This document shows positions 1-9,400 of a stretch of DNA of 64,000 bases, in pieces. Where the stretch lies: the NCBI RefSeq assembly GCF_006385785.1, contig NZ_VFSH01000002.1, positions 182,054 through 246,053 on the forward strand. Direction: 5' to 3'. The notes under the pieces were generated by a model, which was given only the letters and a program-made list of their open reading frames with translations, made no database searches and was not told the origin of the DNA. Within the stretch, counting starts at the first letter, position 1. Every line of letters begins with the position of its first letter. The translations under genes were made by a program, and so were the position numbers. Source of the DNA: Streptococcus shenyangsis. Lineage in GTDB: Bacteria > Bacillota > Bacilli > Lactobacillales > Streptococcaceae.

Positions 1-620
1 GTGTAACCAATCAAACCAATCTTAAAGGTGCTAGACTCCAGACGTTTTTCTCTGACAGTCGCCCGATTCTTCTCAACCACCTTGAGCTGACGCTCTATAT
101 CTGTGATTTGATTGCGAACACTACGACGGTTCAGCTCCAGCTGGCTTTCACCAGGTCCACGGGAACCAATTCCCCCTGCCTGACGACTGAGCATAATACC
201 TTGACCGACTAGACGAGGTAGGAGGTACTTGAGCTGAGCTAGGTGGACTTGAAGTTTGCCTTCATGGCTTCGAGCCCGCATGGCAAAGATATCCAAAATC
301 AACTGCATACGGTCAATGACCTTGACACCCAAAACTTCCTCTATATTGACATTTTGCCGTGGAGTCAGACGGTTGTTAACGATGACAGTAGTAATCTCTT
401 CTGCATCCACCATGAGCGCAATTTCTTCCAACTTACCAGAGCCGACAAAGGTCTTGGAGTCATACTTTTCACGTTTTTGTCTGTAGCTATCTACAACAAC
501 TGCCCCAGCTGTCTTAGCCAGACTGGCCAACTCTTCCATGGAGACGTCAAAATTATCCATGCCTTGTAGCTCAACACCAATTAGCAGGACTCGCTCCTCT
601 TTTTTCTCCGTATCAATCAT
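1..620 (-). CDS. hflX: HflX ribosome-associated GTPase, N-terminal part (cut by window start)
   Basis: GTPase that binds the 50S subunit and splits or rescues stalled ribosomes (family knowledge). The visible part starts [20 protein letters not shown] and carries the HflX N-terminal domain signatures: a VGSGKLEEI segment near residue 57 and the Gly-rich [13 protein letters not shown] linker near residue 145. The reading frame leaves the window at KIGLIGYT, the beginning of the G1 P-loop, so the whole G domain lies outside. The ATG at 620 overlaps the 3' end of miaA by 8 bases (miaA TGA at 613-615), which suggests translational coupling. The miaA-hflX order is common in streptococci. No frame damage is visible. 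Confidence 0.93.
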   Translation of the reverse strand, partial: MIDTEKKEERVLLIGVELQGMDNFDVSMEELASLAKTAGAVVVDSYRQKREKYDSKTFVGSGKLEEIALMVDAEEITTVIVNNRLTPRQNVNIEEVLGVKVIDRMQLILDIFAMRARSHEGKLQVHLAQLKYLLPRLVGQGIMLSRQAGGIGSRGPGESQLELNRRSVRNQITDIERQLKVVEKNRATVREKRLESSTFKIGLIGY

Positions 621-1497
621 CTAAAAACTCCTCTATCTGGCTTAAAATGCGATCTTTTACACCAGACTCTCCGATCTGATAAAAGGTGACCTGCATGCGA
701 TTACGGAACCAGGTCAGCTGACGCTTGGCAAAACGACGGGTAGCCTGTTTGAGACTCTCACTGGCTTCTTCCAAGGTCTGCTCTCCGCGAAAATAGGGGA
801 AGAGTTCCTTGTAACCAATTCCTTTAGCAGCCTGCACATCTGGATAATGGTCAAAGAGCCACTTAGCCTCATCCAAAAGCCCAGCCTCAAACATCAGGTC
901 CACTCTGTTATTGATACGCTCATATAATTGACTGCGCTCATCATCCAAGCAGATAATCAATGGTTCATACAAGGTCTCTTGATTTTCCAAATTCTGACCA
1001 AAATGGGCAATTTCCAAGGCACGCATCGCACGACGACGATTAAACTGGGGAATTTCAAGACCTGCTTGGTCCACAAGATGAGCTAATTCCTCATCTGTAT
1101 AAGGCTCTAAACTAGCTCGATAGTCCAAAATCTCCTCATGGGGGGTCTCTCCACCCAGATGGTAGCCTTCTAACAAGCTCTGGATATAAAGCCCAGTTCC
1201 ACCAGCGATAATGGCTAGCTTACCACGGCTGTGAATATCTTCAATAGCCATCTTAGCTTCTGAAACAAAATCAAAAGCCGAGTAAGACTCGGTTACCTCT
1301 CTAACATCGATTAAATGATGGGGAACAGCTGCCTGCTCTTCTGGACTAGCCTTAGCCGTCCCAATATCAAGTCCTCGATAGACTTGCTGGCTATCTCCAC
1401 TAACCACTTCGCCATTAAAACGCTTGGCCACTTCAATGGCAAGGGCTGTTTTTCCAACAGCAGTCGGTCCAACAATCACAATTATTTTTGTTTTCAT
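613..1497 (-). CDS. miaA: tRNA dimethylallyltransferase MiaA
   Basis: Transfers a dimethylallyl group to A37 of tRNAs that read codons starting with U. The N-terminus [17 protein letters not shown] contains the P-loop GPTAVGKT, followed by [17 protein letters not shown], the typical MiaA substrate-binding segment, and VPHHLIDV. At 294 residues it has family length. The frame stays open 17 codons upstream, but the ATG at 1497 has an AAGGA six bases before it and fits the family N-terminus, so I start there. It is first in a unit with hflX, whose start codon lies inside its 3' end. An extended -10 promoter sits about 40 bases upstream. Confidence 0.96.
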   Translation of the reverse strand: MKTKIIVIVGPTAVGKTALAIEVAKRFNGEVVSGDSQQVYRGLDIGTAKASPEEQAAVPHHLIDVREVTESYSAFDFVSEAKMAIEDIHSRGKLAIIAGGTGLYIQSLLEGYHLGGETPHEEILDYRASLEPYTDEELAHLVDQAGLEIPQFNRRRAMRALEIAHFGQNLENQETLYEPLIICLDDERSQLYERINNRVDLMFEAGLLDEAKWLFDHYPDVQAAKGIGYKELFPYFRGEQTLEEASESLKQATRRFAKRQLTWFRNRMQVTFYQIGESGVKDRILSQIEEFLDD

Positions 1498-1536
1498 CTT
1501 TTTTCCTTGAAAAATTCCCATTTTTTCGTTACTATT

Positions 1537-1542
1537 ATTATA
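1537..1542 (-). promoter_or_regulatory. Extended -10 element of the miaA-hflX promoter
   Basis: On the minus strand a perfect TATAAT is preceded by TGT, giving the extended -10 form TGnTATAAT, about 40 bases before the miaA start. No good -35 box is seen 17 bases upstream, as is usual for extended -10 promoters. Inference only. Confidence 0.55.
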
Positions 1543-1617
1543 ACACAAAAAGGTCAGTCAGAAAAATGTGACCTCTTGAGGAGGCTGGCTGATTGAGAAT
1601 ATAAAGGAGGAAGACTC

Positions 1618-1788
1618 ATGGCTAAAGGATTCGCTAAAGGTCTTGTAACAGGTGTCGCAGGAACTGTCGCTGCACTTGCAGGTGCAGTATACGCATTTAA
1701 AAAGAAAGTAATCGAACCAGAAGAGCAAAAAGCAGCTTTCATCGAAGAAAACCGTAAAAAAGCAGCTCGTCGTCGCGTATCACGTTAA
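1618..1788 (+). CDS. DUF3042 family small protein
   Basis: A 56-residue protein starting MAKGFAKGLVTGVAGTVAAL. It has a single Gly/Ala-rich hydrophobic N-terminal helix (about residues 8-27), then FKKKVIEPEE and a very basic tail ending RKKAARRRVSR. This matches DUF3042, a small conserved Firmicutes family of unknown function, probably tethered to the membrane with a charged cytoplasmic tail. A strong AAGGAGG lies seven bases before the ATG. It is divergent from miaA and followed by a hairpin terminator. I recognise the family but know no established role. Confidence 0.88.
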   Translation: MAKGFAKGLVTGVAGTVAALAGAVYAFKKKVIEPEEQKAAFIEENRKKAARRRVSR

Positions 1789-1795
1789 GCAACAA

Positions 1796-1830
1796 AAGAA
1801 GTTGGGATTTATTTCTCAACTTCTTTTTCC
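1796..1830. terminator. Terminator between the DUF3042 gene and thyA
   Basis: The arms AAGAAGTTG and CAACTTCTT form a 9-bp stem followed by a T-run on the plus strand. A-rich sequence on the other side means it may also end thyA transcripts on the minus strand. Confidence 0.8.
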
Positions 1831-1837
1831 TATTCTT

Positions 1838-2677
1838 TTAAATAGCTAAGTCAAACTTCAACTGCGGCTTAACAGGGTCATAATCCACCAACTCAAAATC
1901 TTCTGCTTTAATATCAAAGAAATTGGTCCCATCTGGAACATTCAAGACCAAACGTGGTTGACAGTTTGAAGGCTCACGACGAAGCAATTCCTGAGCTTGT
2001 TCAAATTGATTGTCATAGATATGGAGGTTGTTGATGAAGTAGAAGAACTTCCCAACCTTCCAGCCAAAATGCTTGGCAATCATCATTTGAAGAGCCACAT
2101 ACTGCATAGCATTGATGTGGTGGGCCACCAGCATATCATTCGAGCGCTGGGTCAAAGTCGCATCCAGATAGATTTCCCCATCTACACGACGGACATCAAA
2201 CATGGTCTGAAAGGCGCATGGAAGAAGGCCGTCTGTCTCCTCAAAAGCTTGGTAATCCCAAAGGGAGATGATATTGCGACGGTTCCAAGGGTTAACTTCC
2301 AACTGTTTGAGAAGCTTGTTGATGATGTCGTGTTTCTTAACAACAGCCCCATAGCGCTCACCAATGGTTCCTGTATCTCCCACTTCCCAGTCATTCCAAT
2401 AATGAACATTGTACTTGTCATTAAGCACTTCTAGGCTGTTGGACTGGTCTTGGTAAATCCAGAGCAATTCCTTGATGGCGGATTTGATGGCAATGGGACG
2501 CAAGGTCGTGATGGGGAATTCCCCTTTTGCCAAGTCATACTCGGCAAAAGCACCCGTTACATACTTAGAGTTAGCCACTGTTCCATCCTTGTACTTAGGA
2601 CGAGCTTGCTCGGAAAACACACCCTCATTCAAGATTCGCTCGATATTTTCTTTAAAAATCGTGTCTGCTTTTGTCAT
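1838..2677 (-). CDS. thyA: Thymidylate synthase
   Basis: Converts dUMP to dTMP using methylene-tetrahydrofolate; essential for DNA precursor supply without external thymidine. The 279-residue protein has the catalytic Cys154 in LLPCAFQT, the folate/nucleotide-binding TQRSNDM segment and the C-terminal LYDYDPxKP-like segment ([12 protein letters not shown]). The ATG at 2677 has a GAGGTGAG ribosome binding site five bases upstream. It stands alone, with terminators on both sides. The downstream neighbour pabB also belongs to folate metabolism, but in a separate unit. Confidence 0.97.
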   Translation of the reverse strand: MTKADTIFKENIERILNEGVFSEQARPKYKDGTVANSKYVTGAFAEYDLAKGEFPITTLRPIAIKSAIKELLWIYQDQSNSLEVLNDKYNVHYWNDWEVGDTGTIGERYGAVVKKHDIINKLLKQLEVNPWNRRNIISLWDYQAFEETDGLLPCAFQTMFDVRRVDGEIYLDATLTQRSNDMLVAHHINAMQYVALQMMIAKHFGWKVGKFFYFINNLHIYDNQFEQAQELLRREPSNCQPRLVLNVPDGTNFFDIKAEDFELVDYDPVKPQLKFDLAI

Positions 2678-2716
2678 TTACTCTCACCTCAATTATTGTC
2701 TTAACTAGTATAGCAT

Positions 2717-2772
2717 AAAAAAAGAAAGGAGGAAAATCACTCGCTTACAGAAAGCAATTTTCTCCTTTTTAT
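2717..2772 (-). terminator. Terminator after glk
   Basis: Near-complementary arms AAAGGAG...AAAAT and ATTTT...CTCCTTT form an imperfect hairpin. On the minus strand it is followed by a run of T, just past the glk stop at 2779. Confidence 0.75.
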
Positions 2773-2778
2773 GTTTAT

Positions 2779-3738
2779 TTATTGCAAGACAAGTGATGCA
2801 GCACCAATCACTCCAGCATCATTTCCTAGAGTTGCAAGAGCCAATTTAGTTGTTGTGCGTACTTGTGGGAAGGTATTTTCGTCGTAAACCTTTTGAACAC
2901 CTTGTAGAAGGAATTCTCCTGCAGCTGACACACCGCCACCGATAACAATTGTTGATGGGTTTAGGATCGAGCCAATGTTGGCACATGCAATACCCAAGTA
3001 ACGTGAGAAGTTACGGTAAACGATCAAGGCAAGATCGTCTCCTTCTTTTGCAAGGTCAAAGACAGTCTTAGCAGTTACTTCTTCTCCATTATCAATCAAG
3101 CGTTTCAAGGCTGCATCGCCTTCGTATTCATCGGCATAACGACGAGTCAAGTTGACAATACCTGTTGCTGAAGCAACTGTCTCAAGGCAACCTTTCTTAC
3201 CGCAAGTACATGCGATTGGTTGGTCAAAATCAACAGTGATGTGGCCAAGCTCACCTGCTGCACCAGCCACACCGTGAAGCAATTTGCCTTCTGCGACGAT
3301 ACCACCACCAACACCTGTACCAAGTGTCATAAAGACAACGTCTGGTTGGTTATCACCAGCCCCCATCCAGCGCTCACCAAGAGCTGCCACGTTAGCATCA
3401 TTATCGATGAAGAATGGAATGCCCAAGGCTTTTTCCATTTTTTCTTTGATTGGTTGAAGGGTTTTCCAGTTTAGGTTGTAGGCACCAATAACTGTTCCTT
3501 TTTCACGGTCAACCACACCTGGTGATCCCATTCCAATACCTTGGAAGTCTGCTGCTGCCAATCCAAGCAAGTCCAAACGATGTTGAATAGACTCAATCAT
3601 ATCATCAACGATATGACTTCCCTCATCCAAAATATTAGTCTTGATAGACCATTTTTCTTGGATTTCTCCTGCTGTTGTCAAGATTGCAAATTTGATAGAA
3701 GTTCCACCAAGGTCAATCCCAATAATCTTTTGACTCAT
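2779..3738 (-). CDS. glk: ROK-family glucokinase
   Basis: Phosphorylates glucose to glucose 6-phosphate in the cytoplasm. The N-terminal ATP-binding loop IGIDLGGTSIKF, the EVTLGTGVGGG-like segment (FMTLGTGVGGGIV) and the zinc-binding ROK signature GELGHITVDFDQ plus CTCGKKGCLE are all present. Of two adjacent ATGs, the second (3738) lies six bases after AGGAG and gives the family N-terminus MSQKIIGIDLGG; length 319 residues. It has its own promoter with a palindrome over the -35 box and a cre-like site just after the -10, and its own terminator. The streptococcal literature calls this gene gki or glcK. Confidence 0.95.
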   Translation of the reverse strand: MSQKIIGIDLGGTSIKFAILTTAGEIQEKWSIKTNILDEGSHIVDDMIESIQHRLDLLGLAAADFQGIGMGSPGVVDREKGTVIGAYNLNWKTLQPIKEKMEKALGIPFFIDNDANVAALGERWMGAGDNQPDVVFMTLGTGVGGGIVAEGKLLHGVAGAAGELGHITVDFDQPIACTCGKKGCLETVASATGIVNLTRRYADEYEGDAALKRLIDNGEEVTAKTVFDLAKEGDDLALIVYRNFSRYLGIACANIGSILNPSTIVIGGGVSAAGEFLLQGVQKVYDENTFPQVRTTTKLALATLGNDAGVIGAASLVLQ

Positions 3739-3767
3739 CATATTCTCCTTTTTCATTATGAATTAAT

Positions 3768-3781
3768 TGAAAATGCTTACA
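3768..3781 (-). promoter_or_regulatory. cre-like CcpA site downstream of the glk -10
   Basis: TGAAAATGCTTACA (plus strand) fits the cre consensus TGNAANCGNTNNCA except for one base in the central CG. It lies just after the glk -10 box, where CcpA binding would be expected to repress. Inference. Confidence 0.45.
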
Positions 3782-3786
3782 GTATT

Positions 3787-3815
3787 AGTATAACAAAAAC
3801 TAATCGTTTATGCAA
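3787..3815 (-). promoter_or_regulatory. glk: glk promoter
   Basis: On the minus strand there is TTGCAT (3815-3810), a spacer of exactly 17 bases, and TATACT (3792-3787). The expected transcription start is about 40 bases before the glk start codon. Confidence 0.7.
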
Positions 3816-3825
3816 AGGTTTGCAT
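3810..3825. promoter_or_regulatory. Palindromic operator over the glk -35 box
   Basis: ATGCAAAGGTTTGCAT has perfect 7-bp inverted arms around a 2-base centre. It covers the -35 hexamer of the glk promoter, a classic repressor position. I do not know which regulator would bind it. Confidence 0.5.
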
Positions 3826-3849
3826 TAACTTTCTAGATTTTATTCCAAC

Positions 3850-4542
3850 TTATGGTTTCCAGAGACCTGAGGCATCTACATAGTAGCGACCTCCATCAAC
3901 TCGCTCATTTTTAGCCATTTTGCCATCTGATTTCAAATAGTAGTTTCCTTGCCATGCATTGCGAGCATAAGAACCATCTGATTTCAAGTAATACCAGGCT
4001 TGATAAGAAGAGTCATAAACCCACTCACCTTGTGCCATTTTACCGTGTGACTTAAGGTAGTAAGCTCCTTGCCATGCATTCTTTGCATAAGAACCATCTG
4101 ATTTCAAATAATACCAAGCTTGATAAGAAGAGTCATAAATCCATTCGCTCTGTGCCATTTTACCATCGGCTTTAAGGTAATAGCTTCCCTGCCAAGCATT
4201 TTTCACTAGATTTCCATTTCCATTAAAATAGTACCAAGCACCGTTCTGCTTAACCCAACCACTTGCTGTGGATGAATTTGTATCAGTTTGAGTTGTAGCC
4301 GCTTGTTTTGCTTTAAAAGCACCCTTAGGAGCACTTTTCAATTCGCAAGCCACACCATCATGATCACGGTCTAACTTGGCAGAATATCCTGGTTCTCCCT
4401 CGTGAATATCCGAGTATCCATTCGCCCAAGCTTCCTTACAACTAGAAAAATGAACGTTTTCTTCTGCTAACACAGGTTGTGAAAACAAGGCTAAAGCTGG
4501 CAGGGTAGCCAGACTCATTTTTAAAAATAGACGTTTGTTCAT
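3850..4542 (-). CDS. Secreted Excalibur-domain choline-binding protein
   Basis: A 230-residue exported protein. It has a signal peptide (MNKRLFLKMSLATLPALALF, cleaved near VLAEE), then an Excalibur domain at about residues 31-67 with the two cysteines and the acidic LDRDHDGVACE calcium-loop-like motif. A short QAATTQTDTNSSTA linker is followed by about six choline-binding-type repeats (WYYLKSDGSYAKNAW, YYLKSDGKMAKNE) and the usual C-terminal YYVDASGLWKP. Such repeats hold proteins on phosphocholine-decorated teichoic acid. Pneumococcus has a similar protein at the same place next to the glucokinase gene. GGGAG precedes the ATG. The function of the Excalibur part is unknown. Confidence 0.88.
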   Translation of the reverse strand: MNKRLFLKMSLATLPALALFSQPVLAEENVHFSSCKEAWANGYSDIHEGEPGYSAKLDRDHDGVACELKSAPKGAFKAKQAATTQTDTNSSTASGWVKQNGAWYYFNGNGNLVKNAWQGSYYLKADGKMAQSEWIYDSSYQAWYYLKSDGSYAKNAWQGAYYLKSHGKMAQGEWVYDSSYQAWYYLKSDGSYARNAWQGNYYLKSDGKMAKNERVDGGRYYVDASGLWKP

Positions 4543-4699
4543 TTCTTTCTCCCATAATTATGATATCGTTTTCAATATTATTTTATCAAACTTATTTCAG
4601 CAATTCAAGAGTCTTTGTAAGCCTATCCTTCGTTTTATTCCGAACTTCTTTCCAACTCTCTGCTGACTGCCCTAACCCGTGTAAAAATATCAGTTTCAC

Positions 4700-6421
4700 C
4701 TAGTTTTCCTCAAGTCTTAATTCATACAAACCTCTCACTGCATTACAGCCGTAAATAGCTTCCGCTCGGGCTAAGTCTTTTAAAGTCAAGACTTTCTCTT
4801 CTACCTGTCCTGTTTCCAGCAAGTGCTGACGATAAATTCCTGGTAAGATACCAAGTCTGATAGGCGGTGTGTAGAGTTTACCAGAGATTTTCAAAACCAA
4901 ATTTCCGATAGAGGTTTCAAGCAGTTCTCCTGACTTATTGTGGTAAATCTTCTCTTGTTCCCCTAGGTTCAAATGCGGTCTGTGAGTGGTTTTGAAGTAG
5001 GTAAAGGCTTGCTGCAAATTGGCTTCCTGAAGGCAGAGTTGGACCTGACAAAAGCTTGTACTAAGGGGTGTTAATACTTGGCGATCGACTTCTATCTCTC
5101 CAGACTTGCTGAGAGAAATTCGCAAGCGGTAATCTTGATTAGCATCACAAGCCTGACACTCTTCCTCTATCTTTTGTCTTAAGTCTTCTGCATCAAAAGG
5201 AAAGGCAAAATATCGACTAGCTTTTCTCAGCCTTTCTATATGTTGATTCTCAAACAACAAGTTCTTCTGGCTGATTTTCCCTGTAGTAATCAGTTTGAAA
5301 CGAGCTTGTTTACGATAAAGAACGGCTGCCTTTTGATGAACCTCGCGGTATTCAGATTCCCAAGTGCTATCCCATGTAATGCCTCCGCCAACTCCATAGA
5401 TGGCTTTCCCTTGATACAGTTGAATGGTCCGAATGGCGACATTGAAAATCCGTCGTCCATTTGGAAGCAAGAGACCAATGGTTCCACAGTAGACTCCACG
5501 CGGTTGTGGTTCCAAGTCCTTAATGATTTCCATAGTCGCAATTTTCGGTGCGCCCGTTATGGAACCACAAGGAAAGAGAGAGCGAAAAATGGTAACCAAA
5601 TCCACATCCTCTCGCAACTGACTCTTGATGGTCGAAGTCATCTGCCAGACAGTCGAATATTGCTCCACTTGACACAAACGCTCCACATGCTCACTTCCCA
5701 CTTCAGAAATACGGTTCATATCGTTGCGCAAGAGGTCCACAATCATCATATTTTCAGAGCGATTTTTGGGATCCTGCTCTAACCAACTGGCCTGCTCCAA
5801 GTCTTCTTGGTCAGTCATGCCACGCTGAGTCGTTCCCTTCATTGGTCGCGTTGTCAACTCACGGTCATTTTGCTCAAAAAAGAGTTCTGGACTCATGGAA
5901 ATCACTGCCATCTCGTCATGTTCAACATAGGCATTGTAGCCCGCCTCCTGCTCTACCACCATGCGATTGTAGATGGCAAAAGGATTAGCGCTTAAATCTT
6001 GCTTGAGTTGGACGGTATAGTTGACCTGATAGGTGTCTCCCTGCCGCAAATGATGGTGAATCTGAGCAATAGCCTTTTCATAGTTTGCTGCAGACGTTAC
6101 TTCCTGCCAATCAGACGGCAAATTAACCTCGTCATAAATCAGAGGAATAAGGGATGTTTCCACCCTATCATGAACAGTAAAGTAAAGCAAATACTCGTCC
6201 AATAAAGGAGCCTTGTGAACTGCTAATTTCTCCTCAAAAGCAGGTGCAGCCTCGTAGCTGACATAGCCCACCACATAGTAGCCCTGCTCTTGGTAGCTTT
6301 CCACTTGTGCCAATAAGGCTGTTACTTCTGCTACATTTCTCGTTTTCAACTCTTTAATGGGCTGGGTAAAGATGTATCTCTCCCCCAAAGCCCTAAAATC
6401 AATCACTGTTTTTCTATGCAT
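4700..6421 (-). CDS. pabB: Aminodeoxychorismate synthase component I fused to aminodeoxychorismate lyase (PabB-PabC)
   Basis: Makes p-aminobenzoate for folate. The N-terminal part (to about residue 370) is a chorismate-binding enzyme, with RPMKGTTQRG, the GSITGAPK motif near residue 285 and GVYCGTIGLL. The C-terminal 200 residues look like a class IV aminotransferase (PabC lyase), with FKTTHRPHLN carrying the probable PLP lysine, then ETSIGNLVL and GCNAVRGLYELRL. At 573 residues it has the usual fusion length. No glutamine amidotransferase (PabA) is seen nearby. The ATG at 6421 is seven bases from a TATACT with TG extension and has almost no room for a leader, so the message may be leaderless. 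Confidence 0.93.
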   Translation of the reverse strand: MHRKTVIDFRALGERYIFTQPIKELKTRNVAEVTALLAQVESYQEQGYYVVGYVSYEAAPAFEEKLAVHKAPLLDEYLLYFTVHDRVETSLIPLIYDEVNLPSDWQEVTSAANYEKAIAQIHHHLRQGDTYQVNYTVQLKQDLSANPFAIYNRMVVEQEAGYNAYVEHDEMAVISMSPELFFEQNDRELTTRPMKGTTQRGMTDQEDLEQASWLEQDPKNRSENMMIVDLLRNDMNRISEVGSEHVERLCQVEQYSTVWQMTSTIKSQLREDVDLVTIFRSLFPCGSITGAPKIATMEIIKDLEPQPRGVYCGTIGLLLPNGRRIFNVAIRTIQLYQGKAIYGVGGGITWDSTWESEYREVHQKAAVLYRKQARFKLITTGKISQKNLLFENQHIERLRKASRYFAFPFDAEDLRQKIEEECQACDANQDYRLRISLSKSGEIEVDRQVLTPLSTSFCQVQLCLQEANLQQAFTYFKTTHRPHLNLGEQEKIYHNKSGELLETSIGNLVLKISGKLYTPPIRLGILPGIYRQHLLETGQVEEKVLTLKDLARAEAIYGCNAVRGLYELRLEEN

Positions 6422-6427
6422 ACCTTA

Positions 6428-6433
6428 AGTATA
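6428..6433 (-). promoter_or_regulatory. pabB: Extended -10 of the pabB promoter (leaderless candidate)
   Basis: TATACT preceded by TGC (TGnTATACT) lies so close to the pabB ATG (6421) that the expected start site falls on or next to the A of the start codon. Inference. Confidence 0.5.
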
Positions 6434-6437
6434 GCAC

Positions 6438-6475
6438 AAAATAAGAAAACCCTCATCCGCAAAGCAGATGAGAGA
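6438..6475 (-). terminator. Terminator after zmpB
   Basis: CTCATC and GATGAG arms form a short stem followed on the minus strand by GGTTTTCTT. It sits directly after the zmpB stop and just before the pabB promoter. Confidence 0.7.
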
Positions 6476-6481
6476 GTTCAA

Positions 6482-9400
6482 TTATTTAAAGATTGAAGTT
6501 TTAAAGCTGTTTGTTTGTTGAAGAAGTTTCTTGAAGAGCTTCTCTTTAAGTGATACGGTATTATCAAATTTAACTGAGCCATTATTAAGAGTTGCTTTAT
6601 CTTTATCAACAGCTGCAGCAAATGCTTGTTTTAATTCATCGTAACTATTATAAGTTGTTCCATCGATTTCAACAGCATTAAATCCTGCTTTAGCCTTATC
6701 AACAACTTCTTTGAAGTATGCTTTCTTCCAATCTTCTAGAGTATTAAATTTACCATCAGAAACTTTCTTAATGATAAAGTCATCACCTAGAGTAGCATGA
6801 CCAGCTTTTTTAGACTCATTTTTCAACATGTTAGAAGCATAATTTAGGAAGCCTTTCTCATATCCAAAGTAACCCCACATACGGAAGGTGTTATGTTTGA
6901 ATGACATTGCTCCTGGAGCTCCTTCACTTGTATTACCACCATAGATACCAGCAGTGATAGGCACCGTTACATAGGCAGAGCCAAATCCAGTTGGGTCATA
7001 AGTACCATTACCAGGACCGTGCTTGGTCATGAAATTCTTGTCTACTAGATCGTTAACAGAAGTTAAGTTATATTCTTTTTCTTCTGCATTCAAATCACGA
7101 ACCTCATCATACTGGTTCTTCGTATTAGCGTTACGTAATTTTTTATCCACTTTCTTGAACCAAGCACTATTTAAGGCTTTATCCTGTTTATCAAGAACGG
7201 CTTCACCTTCAAGGTAGTCAAGAAGCATGAGCGTATCATTGAAACCTTTCATGTAATGATCGATTTCAGCGCGAGAAGTGAGGTCGTTTGGATTAGTGTT
7301 ATACCATTGATTTCCATCATTTGGACGTTCGTAGGCCATGTTCAATCCTAGTGCTTTAAAGTCACCGTTTGGACTTGTTTCAGCAGGTGATTGTAACATA
7401 CCTTGTGCGAATGCCTCTAAATCAGTTCCTTCACGGTGTCTTGAACCACCTAAGTAAACCATACGGTCGTTTACGTGAGTCGTTTCGTGAGTAAATGCAG
7501 AGATACCAAAGTCACTAATCATATTGGTAACCATGAAGAAAACTGAATCATCTTTATAAGGATTACCGTAGATACGAGCTACAGCTCCCATACGCCAGTC
7601 AGTAGCATGGTAACGACCTGTTGGTCCGTACAATTCACGAACTGGAGCGACATCTTTACCGCTGTTAGTGTGACCGTATTTGTCAGTACCTTCTGGATAG
7701 TTTTGGTTATCTAGTACTGGTGTTGGTACCATGTTGTTGCTCTTAAGCAGTTGGTTACGAACTTTATCTAATGATAAACGAGACCAGAAGTCTAGATAAT
7801 TTTGTTGAGCTTTTGCTACTTTATCGATTTCTTTCTTGAATGCTTCACGCTCTGCTGCTGTGTTCTTACCATATTTCTCAAATGAACTGTAAGCCATAGT
7901 GTTATATGTTGAGATTAAGAACATGTGAGCATCTTTTAAGTTAAGAAGTGGCAGAATCATCTTACCGTGAACATCATTATTTAATCCTTCGTATGCTCTG
8001 TGTTTCTTATCGGCAAATTCAGGAGTTGTTGTTTTTGGTTCAACGACATATACATTATCTTTAGTTGCTTTTATGAACCAATCGTTTAAGTCAGTATCAC
8101 TTGTGAATAGACGCATGTTATAGTCTAAGAAACTGTTTAACTCACCTATACCGATAGTTCCACCGATAGTTTCGCGATAAGCTTCTAAAGTTCTATCACC
8201 TTTAATGTTACTTTCTTTAGAACCAATCTTAATCAAGAAGTCTAACACATTAACATTCTTACCGTAGAAATCAGGTTTGAATAGCATTAATTCTTTAATG
8301 TTAAAATCATCGAATTTAACGCCGTAGTAACGGTTGAGGTAAGACAAACCAAGAAGAACTGCTGCTTTGTTGTCATCGATTTTCTTAATCAAGGCACGTT
8401 TAGCGGCTTCATCTGTGTTAAGCTGGTGATCTTCATTTTCTACTAACTTCGTAACGAATTTAGTAAGATTATCTTTCACATACTTGAAGCTTTCTTCTAG
8501 GTACAAGTCCTTAATTGCATTGACTTTGTTACCACCAGTTCTACCCAAGTGTTGATAAATCGGGTCAGATTGCAATTCAACAGGGCTTAATTTGCTTTCG
8601 ATAGCGCTGATTAAATCTGCACGATCTTTAACCACCATATTTGGTGTATAAACAACTTCACCAAGCTCAGCGACACTGTATTCTTTCACTTGTTTAACTT
8701 TAGATTCTTTCGGTGAAATTGTAAAGATGTCTTTTGTCTTATCTGCGTAGTGGACAAAAATATGGTCCGCATCTGTAAGGTCTGTGACAAAGGCATTGCC
8801 TTTCATCGCCGTAACAGACAAGACTTCTTTAGTCATTAATGGACTATTAGCTGCAAGCTTGTTCCCTTGGTTGACGATCCATTCTTTGTTATAGAATGGT
8901 TGAAGTTTTTCGATGTTACGGTAAGCAAGCTCACGAGATGCATCGTAGTCTTGAGTATCTTTGTAAGTGTCAGATTTTGGTTTTACATTATTTAGTGTGT
9001 CTGAAACAAGAGGATTGATAACATAATCATTAGCTGTAATTCCTAAAGTTGCAATTTTCTGGTCAGCTTCTTCTTGAGAAACTTCTTTAATTCGGTTAGA
9101 AACAGAGAATTTAAATGAACGCTTACCTGTACTTACATCTTTCACGATGAAGTTACGTTCTAATGCGTTATTTGAGAAATATCCACCATCTTCGTCAATA
9201 TCTTTAGATCCATAGAACACTTCACCATTTTCAACTTTCATCATAGATACAGAGTCAGCAACTTTACCCCATGCCCAGTTTTTACTGATGAATCCACCTG
9301 TTTCAACAGGATCTTTTACTTTAATAGTTCCTTTTGTAACAGCATTACGTACAGCTCCGTATTTTCCGATTCCGTTAGGGTCGCCACTGTTGTCCGTTCT

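Noticed and set aside
5240..5782. 180-codon plus-strand open frame opposite pabB
   Set aside because: Fully inside a well-supported gene on the other strand, with no ribosome binding site and no recognisable protein.
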